This document shows, in pieces, positions 1-7,998 of a DNA stretch of 64,000 bases. Position numbers and translations under genes: made by a program. The DNA is taken from assembly GCA_020632795.1 (NCBI GenBank), contig JACKEV010000008.1, positions 868,001 to 932,000 of the forward strand, written 5' to 3'. The notes under the pieces are model-generated. The model had not been told where the DNA came from, made no database searches, and was given only the letters and a program-made list of their open reading frames with translations. Every line of letters begins with the position of its first letter. Position 1 is the stretch's first letter. The DNA comes from Alphaproteobacteria bacterium. Its GTDB lineage: Bacteria > Myxococcota_A > UBA796 > CAJQPC01.

Positions 1-455
1 GCAACCACCTGGGTATACTCGCCAGATGGAACACAGGTCTGGCCGTGCCGATCCTCGCCCCAGCAGAGCACTCTTCCGTCACTCTTGAGTCCACAAGCAT
101 GGGTGCCCCCTGCGGAGATCCCTACCCAGGTAGCCTCCGGATCACCGGTGTCGTCCGCGCAGTCGGTGTCAGCGTCGGCGTCGGTATCTGCGTCGGCGTC
201 GGCGTCGGCGTCGGTGTCGGCGTCGGCGTCACTGTCCGCATCGGTGTCTGCATCGGTGTCTGCGTCCGTATCGGCATCGGTGTCGGTGTCGGCGTCCGCC
301 TCGACCGTCGAGTCATTGGAGGGCGGCTCTACGTCCTTGGGCGTGCAGGCCATGAGCAGCAGCAACCACGAAGCGCGCCCTTCCGAGAGGCCGATGAGAT
401 CGACGCTCTGAGCGCGCGGTCGGTGAGGTTGGCGATGGCGTGGGGCTCGAGGCAT
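1..455 (-). CDS. RCC1-like repeat lipoprotein, 5' part only (tandem paralogue)
   Basis: The reverse strand encodes a lipobox-like Leu-Met-Ala-Cys, then Thr-Pro-Lys-Asp, a long Asp-Ala/Asp-Thr linker, a short Cys-containing segment, and the first RCC1-like unit (His-Ala-Cys-Gly-Leu ... Asp-Gly-Arg-Val-Leu-Cys-Trp-Gly). The rest runs off the left edge. It is nearly identical to the start of the next gene (503-1543), so the pair is a tandem duplication, but similarity stops just before the lipobox and the usual signal-peptide start is replaced. The only in-frame ATG (455) has no ribosome-binding site and gives a long basic N-terminus; a TTG at 365 gives too short a signal. Export is therefore doubtful and this copy may have lost its native start. 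Role unknown; RCC1-like repeats usually form surface beta-propellers. Confidence 0.55.
   Translation of the reverse strand, partial: MPRAPRHRQPHRPRAQSVDLIGLSEGRASWLLLLMACTPKDVEPPSNDSTVEADADTDTDADTDADTDADTDADSDADADTDADADADADTDADADTDCADDTGDPEATWVGISAGGTHACGLKSDGRVLCWGEDRHGQTCVPSGEYTQVV
158..303. repeat. Low-complexity repeat coding an Asp-Ala/Asp-Thr linker
   Basis: On the forward strand this is a run of gtcggc/gtcggt/gtctgc hexamer variants. On the reverse strand it reads as alternating Asp-Ala and Asp-Thr, the acidic linker between the lipobox and the RCC1-like domain. A second copy lies at about 1324-1462 with a different unit count, so linker length has changed since duplication. Confidence 0.85.
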
Positions 456-502
456 CAAGGGGGTCCGGGAGGGGCAGGATACCGCGATCGTCGGGGGTGG
501 GG

Positions 503-1543
503 CTACTCTTCTGGGATGTTGTTTTCGCCGTAGAGGTTGGAGCCCCAGCAGTCGGCCGTGCCGTCTGCATGGAGACCGCAGCCGAACTCCGTACCGGCTC
601 CCCCGACATCGATCTCGGTGAACGGACCAGTATGGAGAGGATATTCTCCCCTCATGGCAATGCACTCCACATCACCATCCATGTTGAGCAGGCAACGCTC
701 AGTCCATGCGCAGGAAACGTCCAGATACCGGCCCACTGGGTTGGCAGCGAGGTTGTTGTATCCCCTATCTGTGTAGTAGTCTCCTCCCCAACACAGAACG
801 CGGCTGTCGTCTCGAAGGGCACATGAGAAGTAGGCTCCCGAACATAGATCCGTATAGGTCCCTTCCTCCGGGGATGACGTCTGACTGAAGGTGTCGTCGC
901 CCCAACAGACCAGGCTGCCAGCCGTGGTGATGGCACAGACATGGTCAACACCGGGGGCGATTCTGGCGTAGTCGTTCCTCGATGGCGGTTCGATCCCGTA
1001 TGCTGTCCAGCAAGACGCCGACTGGTCAGGATGGATACCACAGGCCATGTAGAAGCCAGCGATGGAGGTGAAGTCGTTGTTCGAAGGGGTCAGGCCGAAC
1101 GCCTGGTTGCCCCAACAGACAGCGGTTCCATCCCTTCGGAGCCCGCAGGAAAAGACCGTGCCCGCGACGACCTGCGTGTACTCCCCGGACGGGACACATG
1201 TCTGACCATGACGATCGCCCCCCCAGCAAAGCACCCTACCGTCACTCTTGACCCCACAAGCGTGGGTGTCCCCCGCAGAGATCCCTACCCAGGTAGCCTC
1301 CGGATCACCGGTGTCGTCCGCGCAGTCGGTGTCAGCGTCGGCGTCGGTATCTGCGTCGGCGTCGGCGTCGGCGTCGGTGTCGGCGTCGGCGTCAGCGTCA
1401 CTGTCCGCATCGGTGTCTGTGTCCGTATCGGCATCGGCATCGGTATCGGCGTCCGCCTCGACCGTCGAGTCATCGGAGGGCGGCCCCACGTCCTTGGGCG
1501 TGCAGGCCATGAGCAGCAGCGTAAGGGACGTCAACCGTGGCAT
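503..1543 (-). CDS. RCC1-like repeat lipoprotein with acidic linker
   Basis: 346 aa. Residues 1-14 are a short lipoprotein signal ending Leu-Met-Ala-Cys. Residues about 25-75 are an Asp-Ala/Asp-Thr linker. The remainder carries about six RCC1-like units of the form Cys-Gly/Ala-(Leu/Ile)...Asp-Gly...Cys-Trp-Gly, as in bacterial seven-bladed propellers. The Cys-rich units suggest disulphides outside the cytoplasm. The ATG overlaps the stop of the upstream gene by one base (TGATG), so translation is probably coupled to the 637-aa protein. Ligand and role cannot be inferred. Similar single-domain lipoproteins occur at 49337-50308 and 51881-52780. Confidence 0.85.
   Translation of the reverse strand: MPRLTSLTLLLMACTPKDVGPPSDDSTVEADADTDADADTDTDTDADSDADADADTDADADADADTDADADTDCADDTGDPEATWVGISAGDTHACGVKSDGRVLCWGGDRHGQTCVPSGEYTQVVAGTVFSCGLRRDGTAVCWGNQAFGLTPSNNDFTSIAGFYMACGIHPDQSASCWTAYGIEPPSRNDYARIAPGVDHVCAITTAGSLVCWGDDTFSQTSSPEEGTYTDLCSGAYFSCALRDDSRVLCWGGDYYTDRGYNNLAANPVGRYLDVSCAWTERCLLNMDGDVECIAMRGEYPLHTGPFTEIDVGGAGTEFGCGLHADGTADCWGSNLYGENNIPEE
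1324..1462. repeat. Second copy of the Asp-Ala/Asp-Thr coding repeat
   Basis: Same hexamer-like repeat as at 158-303, within the second tandem lipoprotein gene. The flanking sequence on both sides is almost the same in the two copies, while the repeat itself differs in unit order and number, as expected for slippage in a low-complexity tract. Confidence 0.85.
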
Positions 1544-3456
1544 CAGAACAGACCTCCCCCGCTCGCATTTCCGCTGTCACGCTCCCAATCCGCCTTGTCC
1601 TTGCATCGCGTGATGCTGCAGGGATCGTTGCTGGTCGCGACGCAGAGCGCACCTAAGTTGGGGCTGTGAAAGAGCATCGTGGTGGTCTGACCGGTGCGGG
1701 TCGCTCCCCGAAGCCCCTGCCCGTAGCAGGTGGGATCGTTGACCTCCAGGTTGGCGTCGGAGAGCAGATCGGGCAGGCTCTGGAGCTCGGCGTTGTCGAT
1801 GGGGTCACAGCGCCCCGCGTTGAACCGTGTGCTCATGTCCAGGAGCTGGGCCGGTCGGGAGAGTGGTCGGTTGGAGTTCCTGAGCTGGTTGAGCTGGATG
1901 GAGAATACGGCTCGATCATAGGGGCGTTCGGCTGAGGCGTGCAGGATCTCTGTTGGTCGGAACTCGCCCGGTGCTGGCGGGATCCGACTGGCGAAGAGGT
2001 GCAGCCGCCCGTCGCAGAAGATGAAGTGCTCGTCTACCCAGCTCTCCCGGAAGGGGTCGGTCTCTACACCGCAGATGGAGATGGGGCCCAGGTTGGTGAA
2101 CCTCGGTGCGATGTAGGTAGCGCCCAGGACCTGCTCGCGGCGAACCGGGAGATCGGGGAGCGGAGCCGGCCCGCGAGCTTGGGGCTGGCCAACCCGAAGC
2201 ATCATGAGGACACCCAGGATGAAGTCCTGGACGGAGGCGACGTTCAGGCCATCATAGGGGGCGCTACCCCCTGGCTGGGGGTGGATGTAGGTGAAGATGA
2301 AGGCGCCGTCCGGGCTGAGGAAGGTCTGGGGGACGCCGATCCATTGGCCCTGGTTCGGATCCGGGCGGATCGGGAGCAGGTCGAACGGGCCGTAGACGGT
2401 CTGTTGGAACTCTGGCGAAGGGCAGACGAAGAAGACGTAGTTGGTCGCCGGAATCAACGCGCCCTCTGGCTTGGTTCGCTGCGGGCTGCAGAACTCCCCC
2501 TCGGTCTCGTCCCCAGCCCCGGGGTCATCGTCGAGGAGGTCCTTCCCTGAAGTCTTGGCGTCGAGCGGCCCTCCGCTCAGGGGGTTCAGGGTCCTCCCGC
2601 CGCATTGGACGGCGAACAGGGCATACCAGCTCTGGCCACCGGATCGGAGCTGGAGGACCGAGTCGACCTTGTAGACGACCGAGCGCCTCTGACAGGGGAT
2701 GATCGTGGAGCGCCATCCGGCGCGGAAGGGAGGAAAGGAGACCTCGAACTGCGCGGTGGCCCCGGCGAAGTCGCAGGGATCGGTGTCCGAGGCGCTGATG
2801 ACGATGGGGGTGTAGATGGGGAATCGGTCGCCCGTGTCTGAGTCGAGGAAGCTGATGAAGCGGTTGCTGAAGTGCAGCTCTGTGACGAGTTGGTTCGGTG
2901 TGGCATCTAAGTCGGCCAACCACCAGGATCGAATGGTCAGAGGATCTGGTATGCCGCCAAATGCATCCAGTGCGTACTTCCGAACGATGGAACCATCTTG
3001 GTGTGTGCTACTGTGTGGGAATTCATACTCTGGCGTATCGGAACCATCGTCCCGGACAATCCCATCATTGAAGTACATCCGCGTCAACCCGCCGATCTCC
3101 ATCCTCAGGATCGCCGGGCTCGTCACCTGCAACCACCAGCCGAGGTCCACTTGCGTGTTGCATGGCGCGAACAGCCCCGCCGCCGGATCCAGCAAGGGCG
3201 CGGCATGCCCACGATAGATCCATGAGTCACAGTCGAGGTCGACACTTCGACGAGGGCTCCCCTGGTCTTCAAGCCCCCCGTCGTCGTCGACCCCCGGCGC
3301 CGGCCCGTACGCCTTGAACGCCGGGACCTCTCCCCCCGCCTCCAGGATCATCCGATCCAGCTCCGCCTCCTGCGCCCGCTTGTACGCCAGCCAGTCCTCC
3401 CAAGGGTCGTCGGAGGCCGGGCGGGTGCGGGCGAGGTCGTGGCAGGTGCAGCTCAT
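1543..3456 (-). CDS. Uncharacterised 637-aa Cys-containing protein
   Basis: Not recognised. The chosen ATG at 3456 (Met-Ser-Cys-Thr-Cys) follows the stop of the 129-aa gene by one base, giving a coupled TGA-G-ATG junction; the frame stays open further upstream but that part reads as out-of-frame neighbour sequence. There is no signal peptide or membrane segment. The N-terminal 40 residues are probably helical and charged, then come an acidic spacer and a beta-rich body with scattered Trp, Pro and Cys and no catalytic motif I can name. The stop overlaps the start of the lipoprotein gene at 1543. Base composition is visibly less GC-rich than the genes after 4.1 kb. It could be a structural or binding protein working with the two small upstream proteins. 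Confidence 0.6.
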   Translation of the reverse strand: MSCTCHDLARTRPASDDPWEDWLAYKRAQEAELDRMILEAGGEVPAFKAYGPAPGVDDDGGLEDQGSPRRSVDLDCDSWIYRGHAAPLLDPAAGLFAPCNTQVDLGWWLQVTSPAILRMEIGGLTRMYFNDGIVRDDGSDTPEYEFPHSSTHQDGSIVRKYALDAFGGIPDPLTIRSWWLADLDATPNQLVTELHFSNRFISFLDSDTGDRFPIYTPIVISASDTDPCDFAGATAQFEVSFPPFRAGWRSTIIPCQRRSVVYKVDSVLQLRSGGQSWYALFAVQCGGRTLNPLSGGPLDAKTSGKDLLDDDPGAGDETEGEFCSPQRTKPEGALIPATNYVFFVCPSPEFQQTVYGPFDLLPIRPDPNQGQWIGVPQTFLSPDGAFIFTYIHPQPGGSAPYDGLNVASVQDFILGVLMMLRVGQPQARGPAPLPDLPVRREQVLGATYIAPRFTNLGPISICGVETDPFRESWVDEHFIFCDGRLHLFASRIPPAPGEFRPTEILHASAERPYDRAVFSIQLNQLRNSNRPLSRPAQLLDMSTRFNAGRCDPIDNAELQSLPDLLSDANLEVNDPTCYGQGLRGATRTGQTTTMLFHSPNLGALCVATSNDPCSITRCKDKADWERDSGNASGGGLF

Positions 3457-3457
3457 C

Positions 3458-3847
3458 TCACTTGTGGAACAGAGTGGCATGGATCTCGAACTCGAACTCA
3501 ACTTCGTCGGTGGCGGCGCTGTCGTCCACCTCGACGCACACCTCGAGCAGGCCACCGAAGGGGCCGTCGATCTGGATGGGGGACGGCCGAAGCTCGGTGA
3601 TGAGATAGGACGCGCCGAACTGCTGCTGGTACTCGATGGGCCGTCGGCCGGGGATGGCGGACTCCCACAGCACGAGCTGGACCCGGGCGGTGGCGGCGCT
3701 CTGGCGATAGCCGACGAACTGGAGGCGCAGGCCGTCGGCGGCGCCCATGGTCTTGCACAGCCCCAGGTCGTGCTGGTAGCGCTGGGGGCTGCCGCTGGAG
3801 GTGCTCAGGTAGGTGTCGCGCGAGAGGATCTTGATGGTGCGCTTCAT
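3458..3847 (-). CDS. Uncharacterised 129-aa beta-rich protein
   Basis: Starts at an ATG (3847, Met-Lys-Arg-Thr-Ile-Lys) behind a strong Shine-Dalgarno AAGGGGGG. The protein is soluble, without signal or membrane segments, and rich in alternating hydrophobic residues, which suggests a beta-sandwich. It sits second in the operon and its stop is one base before the 637-aa gene. The frame is also open upstream into the preceding small gene, so a fused 196-aa product is formally possible, but the well-placed ribosome-binding site argues for a separate protein. No family recognised; a phage-tail or capsid-like origin is a guess only. Confidence 0.55.
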   Translation of the reverse strand: MKRTIKILSRDTYLSTSSGSPQRYQHDLGLCKTMGAADGLRLQFVGYRQSAATARVQLVLWESAIPGRRPIEYQQQFGASYLITELRPSPIQIDGPFGGLLEVCVEVDDSAATDEVEFEFEIHATLFHK

Positions 3848-3858
3848 GAGGTGCCCCC

Positions 3859-4048
3859 TTACCAGCCGGCCTGGATGAGATAGGTCGTCGTGATGCTGTT
3901 GGATCTGGCGCAGCACGCGGCCGTGGACCGGCATACCGGTGATGGTGACCTCGCTGGACGAGCCCGCGCTGGTCTCGCTGATGCTCACGACGAAGCTGGG
4001 GCGCCCGTCAGGGCTGCCCAGGGTGGTGACCGAGACGGTGGATGCCAT
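3859..4048 (-). CDS. Small uncharacterised protein, reading frame disrupted near the 3' end
   Basis: Begins at ATG 4048 behind AGGAGG with nine bases of spacing (Met-Ala-Ser-Thr-Val-Ser-Val). The first part is Ser/Thr/Val-rich and beta-like. After about residue 50 the original frame reads straight into the next gene, whereas a neighbouring frame gives Asn-Ser-Ile-Thr-Thr-Thr-Tyr-Leu-Ile-Gln-Ala-Gly-Trp and then TAA exactly at the ribosome-binding site of the 129-aa gene. That ending looks more natural, so a frameshift (real, programmed or assembly error) around 3870-3900 is suspected. First gene of the leftmost operon; no known family. Confidence 0.45.
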
Positions 4049-4084
4049 GGCGTCTTGCCTCCTGATCAAGCAGAATCCTGCCCC

Positions 4085-4116
4085 TTGACGCCTGAGGGGT
4101 GCTGTACCCTTATAGA
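4085..4116 (+). promoter_or_regulatory. Possible sigma70-type promoter, near-leaderless
   Basis: TTGACG at 4085-4090 is followed by CTTATA/TATAGA at 4109-4116 (spacer 18 or 20). The ATG of the downstream gene is at 4123, six or seven bases past the -10, with no Shine-Dalgarno, so the transcript would be leaderless or nearly so. It lies in the 74-bp divergent gap before the leftmost operon. Confidence 0.4.
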
Positions 4117-4122
4117 ACCGCC

Positions 4123-5979
4123 ATGAAGGCCCTCCTCCTCTCCCTGCTGCTCGCCCCCACCGTCGCCCAGGAGGGCCTCGACGATCCCGTGCCCGTCGCG
4201 GTCACGGAGGCGCTCTCCCCGGAGATCGTCGCCGGCCTGGAGCGGACCGCCGCCCAGCTTGACGTGGGCCTGGACCCCGCGGCGGCGCTCTTGCAGTTCC
4301 CGCCCTGCCGCCTCGCCGTCGACGTGGAGGAGGAGGGGGCGCTGATCTTCGAGATCACCCGCTCCGAGCAGGTCATCGTGGGGTTGGAGACCGACGGGGA
4401 CCTGGCCTTCGCCCCCAACCGGCCCTGGCGCACCGAGCCGGTCACCGACCTGAGCACCGTGAAGGCCCGGAAGGACGCCCGGCTGTGGCTGCTCGCCGCG
4501 CGGGCGTGGCGTCAGCGTCGGCCCGAGCAGGCCCGAGCGCTGCTCGACCGCATGGAGGGCGACCCCGCCGACGCCCGGCGCCAGGTCACCGACCACCTCT
4601 TCGCCGCCTGGGGGCACCTGGCGCTGTGGCAGGCCGGCCAGGGGGACCGCTTCGCCGCCCGCCGCCTCATCGGCCAACTCCGGGGACCGCTCTTCCGTGA
4701 TGCCGATGAACACGAGGTCGCGGAGATCTGGTCCGCCATGCTCGCCGGGCACGAGGCCGTCGCCACCCGGGCCCCGCTGCCCTCCTTGCGGGAGTGGGCG
4801 CAGCTGGCCCCGACCCTGGACCGGGAGGGGCAGGTCCGCTTCCTGGCGGAGCGCCTTCCCCTGGCCCACGGCGACTGGCGCCGGGTCGACGGCTGCCCCA
4901 TCCCCACCACGGACATGCTGGAGCCCTGCGGCGCGCTGGAGGCCATGAACCTCGGCGTCGACGACCTGGAGCCCCTGGCGGAGAAGCTGGCGACGCCGGG
5001 GTGGGCGGACACCGCGACCGCCGTTCGCATGGACGGGCAGCTCCTGCTGACGGCCGGGCACCTGGCCGCGTGGCTGGTCCAGCAGGCCGCCACCCGCCCG
5101 CTGGCCGGCCCCGAGGCCATCCGCGCCTTCACGGAGGCCCACGCCGGCTGGCCCCGGGAGCGCCTGCTGCGGGAGACCCTGCGGGAGGCCGACGCGCCGG
5201 ACGCCGCCGCCGCCGCGATGGAGCTGGGGCGCTCCAACAAGGTGGCCGAGGCGGTGATGGATCGGCTGGCGGCGGCCGAGCGCCCCGACCAGCAGGCCGC
5301 GCTCCTGGAGGCCCTGCTCGTGGTGGGGGACCGCCGGGCCGTCGGCGCCGCGAAGCCCCTCCTGGAGGACTCGGCCCAGGCCCTCGCGTTCGACGTGGAC
5401 GGGGCCTTCATGAACCCCGGCGTGAGCCTGGACACGGAGACCTTCGACGAGGTCCAGGCGATGCGCGCGCGCGGCGCGGTCGCCGCCGCCGTCATCGCCC
5501 TGCACAGCCGCCGCGCCCGGCTGGGCGTGCTGGACGGGATCGACGAGCGGCCGAACCTGTTCCGCTGGGTGCGGGCAGCCCGGGGCGAGCGCGCCGCCCG
5601 GATCGACGCCCTGGACGCCGCCCGCGCGGCGGTCGCCTCCGCCGTCCGCTGGGCCACCGAGGCGCCCTGCTGCTGGAGCCGGGTCGAGGTGGACCTCCGC
5701 GCGGTGCCCTTCCGCGCCGTGTCCACCGCCGACCTCTGGCTGCTCGCCGCCCAGGGCGAGGCCGAGGCCTGGGCCCTCGCCGAGTCCCTCGTGGCGGACC
5801 CCCTGCTGACCCGGTGGTTCGGCGCGTCGATCGCGGCCTGGCGCCCGGAGGACGAGGCGCTCCCGGTGGGGGACTGGCTGGCCGCGCAGCGCGGACGGGT
5901 GGAGGCCGGGGACGACCCCGAGGTCGCCGACCCCCGTCCGCCCACGGTGGTTGAGCCGCTGCGGGGGGCCAGGAGATAG
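4123..5979 (+). CDS. Exported helical-repeat protein of unknown function
   Basis: 618 aa. Met-Lys-Ala followed by a Leu-rich stretch and Ala-Gln is a typical Sec signal of about 17 residues, so the protein is probably periplasmic. The body is Ala/Leu/Arg/Glu-rich with repeated helix-turn-helix spacing, suggesting TPR- or HEAT-like solenoid structure, and it has a few Cys pairs (Pro-Cys-Arg, Pro-Cys-Cys-Trp). No catalytic motif is seen. It stands 46 bp upstream of the cytochrome/monooxygenase gene, which has its own Shine-Dalgarno. Start chosen at 4123 because the signal peptide begins there. Confidence 0.65.
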   Translation: MKALLLSLLLAPTVAQEGLDDPVPVAVTEALSPEIVAGLERTAAQLDVGLDPAAALLQFPPCRLAVDVEEEGALIFEITRSEQVIVGLETDGDLAFAPNRPWRTEPVTDLSTVKARKDARLWLLAARAWRQRRPEQARALLDRMEGDPADARRQVTDHLFAAWGHLALWQAGQGDRFAARRLIGQLRGPLFRDADEHEVAEIWSAMLAGHEAVATRAPLPSLREWAQLAPTLDREGQVRFLAERLPLAHGDWRRVDGCPIPTTDMLEPCGALEAMNLGVDDLEPLAEKLATPGWADTATAVRMDGQLLLTAGHLAAWLVQQAATRPLAGPEAIRAFTEAHAGWPRERLLRETLREADAPDAAAAAMELGRSNKVAEAVMDRLAAAERPDQQAALLEALLVVGDRRAVGAAKPLLEDSAQALAFDVDGAFMNPGVSLDTETFDEVQAMRARGAVAAAVIALHSRRARLGVLDGIDERPNLFRWVRAARGERAARIDALDAARAAVASAVRWATEAPCCWSRVEVDLRAVPFRAVSTADLWLLAAQGEAEAWALAESLVADPLLTRWFGASIAAWRPEDEALPVGDWLAAQRGRVEAGDDPEVADPRPPTVVEPLRGARR

Positions 5980-6025
5980 TCTTTCCGTGCACGCCCGCTC
6001 GCGGGTCTGACCGGCCGGAGGCTCC

Positions 6026-7333
6026 ATGCTGCTCATCCTGACCCTGGCCTGCGCCGTCGACGACGGCACACGCGACCTCCAGTACTGCGAGGACGTGCCC
6101 GACGAGCGCGCCGTGGATCCGGTCACCGCGCCCTTGAGCTGGGCTGGGGACATCGAGCCCATCGTGCAGGCCCGCTGCGCCCGCTGCCACAGCGCCGACG
6201 ACGGCCTCTCCGCGCTCCCGCTGGAGACGTATGAAGACGTATCCGCGCACGCTTTTGCGGTGCGGGACGCCCTGGTCAAGGGGCGCATGCCCCCCTGGTC
6301 GGCGGACGCCTGCTGCGGCAAGGAGTTCCGCCTGGACCGCTCCCTCTCCCAGGACGAGCTGGACACCCTGGTGGGCTGGCTGGACCAGGGCGCGCCCCTG
6401 GGCGACCTCGACGCCGAGCCGGTGGAGATCCCCGCGTCCGACTGGGGCAGCCTCTCCCGGGTGGACCTGCGGGTGGAGATGCCCCGGCCCTACCTGGCCT
6501 CGCCGCGGTACGGCAACGACGAGGTGCGCTGCTTCCTGGTGGACCTCCCCGAGGAGGCCACCGGGCGCTACCTCGTGGGCTCCCGGGTGCTTCCCGGCAA
6601 CCGGGACATCGTCCACCACGTCGTCACCGGCCTGGTGAAGCCCGAGCAGCTCGAGGACATCCACGCCCTGGAGGCCCTGGACCCGGCGATGGGCTGGGAC
6701 TGCTACGGCAGCGGCGGGGACGTGCGCACCACCGGGGGCCTGGGCGGCTACGTGCCCGGCCAGGACGGCATGGAGTTCCCCGAGGGCGTGGGCACCTGGA
6801 TCCCCGAGGGCGCCAAGCTGGTGCTCAACATGCACTACGATCTCAGCGCCAACGGGGGCGAGCCCGCCGAGGACCAGACCGCCATCGAGGTGATGCTGGA
6901 GGACAGCGTCGCGCGCGAGCTGGTCGGCATCCCCATCCTCCACCCCCTCTGGCTGTTCGACGAGGGCATGTCCATCCCCGGGGCCTTCGTGGAGACCTCC
7001 TACGGGGTGACCTGGAAGCCCTCCAGCCTGTACGGCTGGCGCCGCCGCTGGGAGGTGCTGGGGGCCTTCGTGCACATGCACGAGGTCGGCACCACCGTGA
7101 GCATGGCGCGCGTCCTGCCCGACGACACCCAGGAGTGCCTGCTCCACATCGAGCGCTGGGACTTCGACTGGCAGGCCGACTACTGGTACGCCGAGGGCTC
7201 CACCACCCTCCTGGAGCCCGAGGACCAGCTCTACCTGGAGTGCAACTGGCGCAACCCGGGCCAGGACATGGCCTGGGAGACCGACCAGGAGATGTGCGTG
7301 GGCATGATCTACGTCGCGGAGGTGGTGGAGTGA
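6026..7333 (+). CDS. Lipoprotein with c-type haem site and copper monooxygenase (PHM/DBH-like) domain
   Basis: 435 aa. The N-terminus Leu-Leu-Ile-Leu-Thr-Leu-Ala-Cys is a lipobox. A c-type haem site Cys-Ala-Arg-Cys-His lies at residues 51-55 in a short cytochrome-like domain with a possible Met ligand in Gly-Arg-Met-Pro-Pro. Residues about 145-430 resemble the copper type II ascorbate-dependent monooxygenase fold: His-His at 197-198, Asn-Met-His at 268-270, His-Met-His at 350-352, and Met-Cys-Val-Gly-Met near 423-427 as the Cu-M methionine. Such proteins hydroxylate C-H bonds with copper in peptidylglycine and dopamine enzymes; here the haem domain may supply electrons. Good GGAGG before ATG 6026. 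It overlaps the next gene as GTGA. Confidence 0.85.
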   Translation: MLLILTLACAVDDGTRDLQYCEDVPDERAVDPVTAPLSWAGDIEPIVQARCARCHSADDGLSALPLETYEDVSAHAFAVRDALVKGRMPPWSADACCGKEFRLDRSLSQDELDTLVGWLDQGAPLGDLDAEPVEIPASDWGSLSRVDLRVEMPRPYLASPRYGNDEVRCFLVDLPEEATGRYLVGSRVLPGNRDIVHHVVTGLVKPEQLEDIHALEALDPAMGWDCYGSGGDVRTTGGLGGYVPGQDGMEFPEGVGTWIPEGAKLVLNMHYDLSANGGEPAEDQTAIEVMLEDSVARELVGIPILHPLWLFDEGMSIPGAFVETSYGVTWKPSSLYGWRRRWEVLGAFVHMHEVGTTVSMARVLPDDTQECLLHIERWDFDWQADYWYAEGSTTLLEPEDQLYLECNWRNPGQDMAWETDQEMCVGMIYVAEVVE

Positions 7334-7956
7334 TCGCGCTGGCGCTGCTGGCCGGCTGCGTGAGCCTGGGGGGCCTGGGCACGGCGCGCACGATGGACGC
7401 GGGGGAGACCGACGTCTACGCCGGCTCGGAGTGGGGCTGGGTGGACAGCCGGCCCTTCGCGACGCCCCTGCTGCGCAGCGACCTGGGGGCCCGCCACGGC
7501 CTCTCCGATCGGGTGGAGGTGGGCGGGAACGTGGGCTTCTTCCCCGTGTACCTGCGCACCGTGCACACCTCCGCCTACGGCAAGCTGGCCGTGCTCCGCC
7601 CCGAGGACCCACGCGGGGGCCTGAACCTCTCGGTGGCCTTCTCCGGGGCCTGGGACATGGCCGAGAGCGGCGGGATCCTGGGCCAGTCCCTCACCGCCCA
7701 GGTCCCGCTGATGATCGGGGTCCAGCGGCGGGAGCACCTGGGCTGGGAGCTGAGCCCCCGGGTGGCGGCCATCCACCTGCGCTCCAAGGGGGCCGCGCCG
7801 ATCACCAAGCTGATGGTGGGGACCGGGGTGGGCGTGGCCATCCGGTGGACCCACTGGACCCTGCTGCCCCAGCTCGGCGTGATGTGGTCGACGAACCCGG
7901 CGGATCAGACCGGGGGCATGTGGGTGTGGCAGGGGGCGATGGGGGTCTATTTCTGA
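7330..7956 (+). CDS. Small outer-membrane-type lipoprotein, beta-barrel-like
   Basis: 208 aa from a GTG at 7330 that overlaps the preceding stop by four bases (GTGA). The signal Ile-Ala-Leu-Ala-Leu-Leu-Ala-Gly-Cys is a lipobox. The mature part has alternating amphipathic strands with many Gly, Trp and Tyr and ends in Tyr-Phe, as outer-membrane barrels often do. The coupled position suggests it serves with the copper/haem lipoprotein, perhaps as an anchor or outer-membrane partner; that link is inferred from context only. Confidence 0.65.
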   Translation: MIALALLAGCVSLGGLGTARTMDAGETDVYAGSEWGWVDSRPFATPLLRSDLGARHGLSDRVEVGGNVGFFPVYLRTVHTSAYGKLAVLRPEDPRGGLNLSVAFSGAWDMAESGGILGQSLTAQVPLMIGVQRREHLGWELSPRVAAIHLRSKGAAPITKLMVGTGVGVAIRWTHWTLLPQLGVMWSTNPADQTGGMWVWQGAMGVYF

Positions 7957-7998
7957 GGCCCGCTCGCGCCCGCTGCGGGGGTCGGATATCTCGGGCCC

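Noticed and set aside
158..303. CRISPR-like or minisatellite array
   Set aside because: No spacers; it is a coding hexamer repeat for Asp-Ala/Asp-Thr.
4066..6366. Long minus-strand open frame opposite the exported helical-repeat gene
   Set aside because: Arg/Gly/Pro/Val-biased antisense reading; plus strand has signal peptide and haem/copper motifs.
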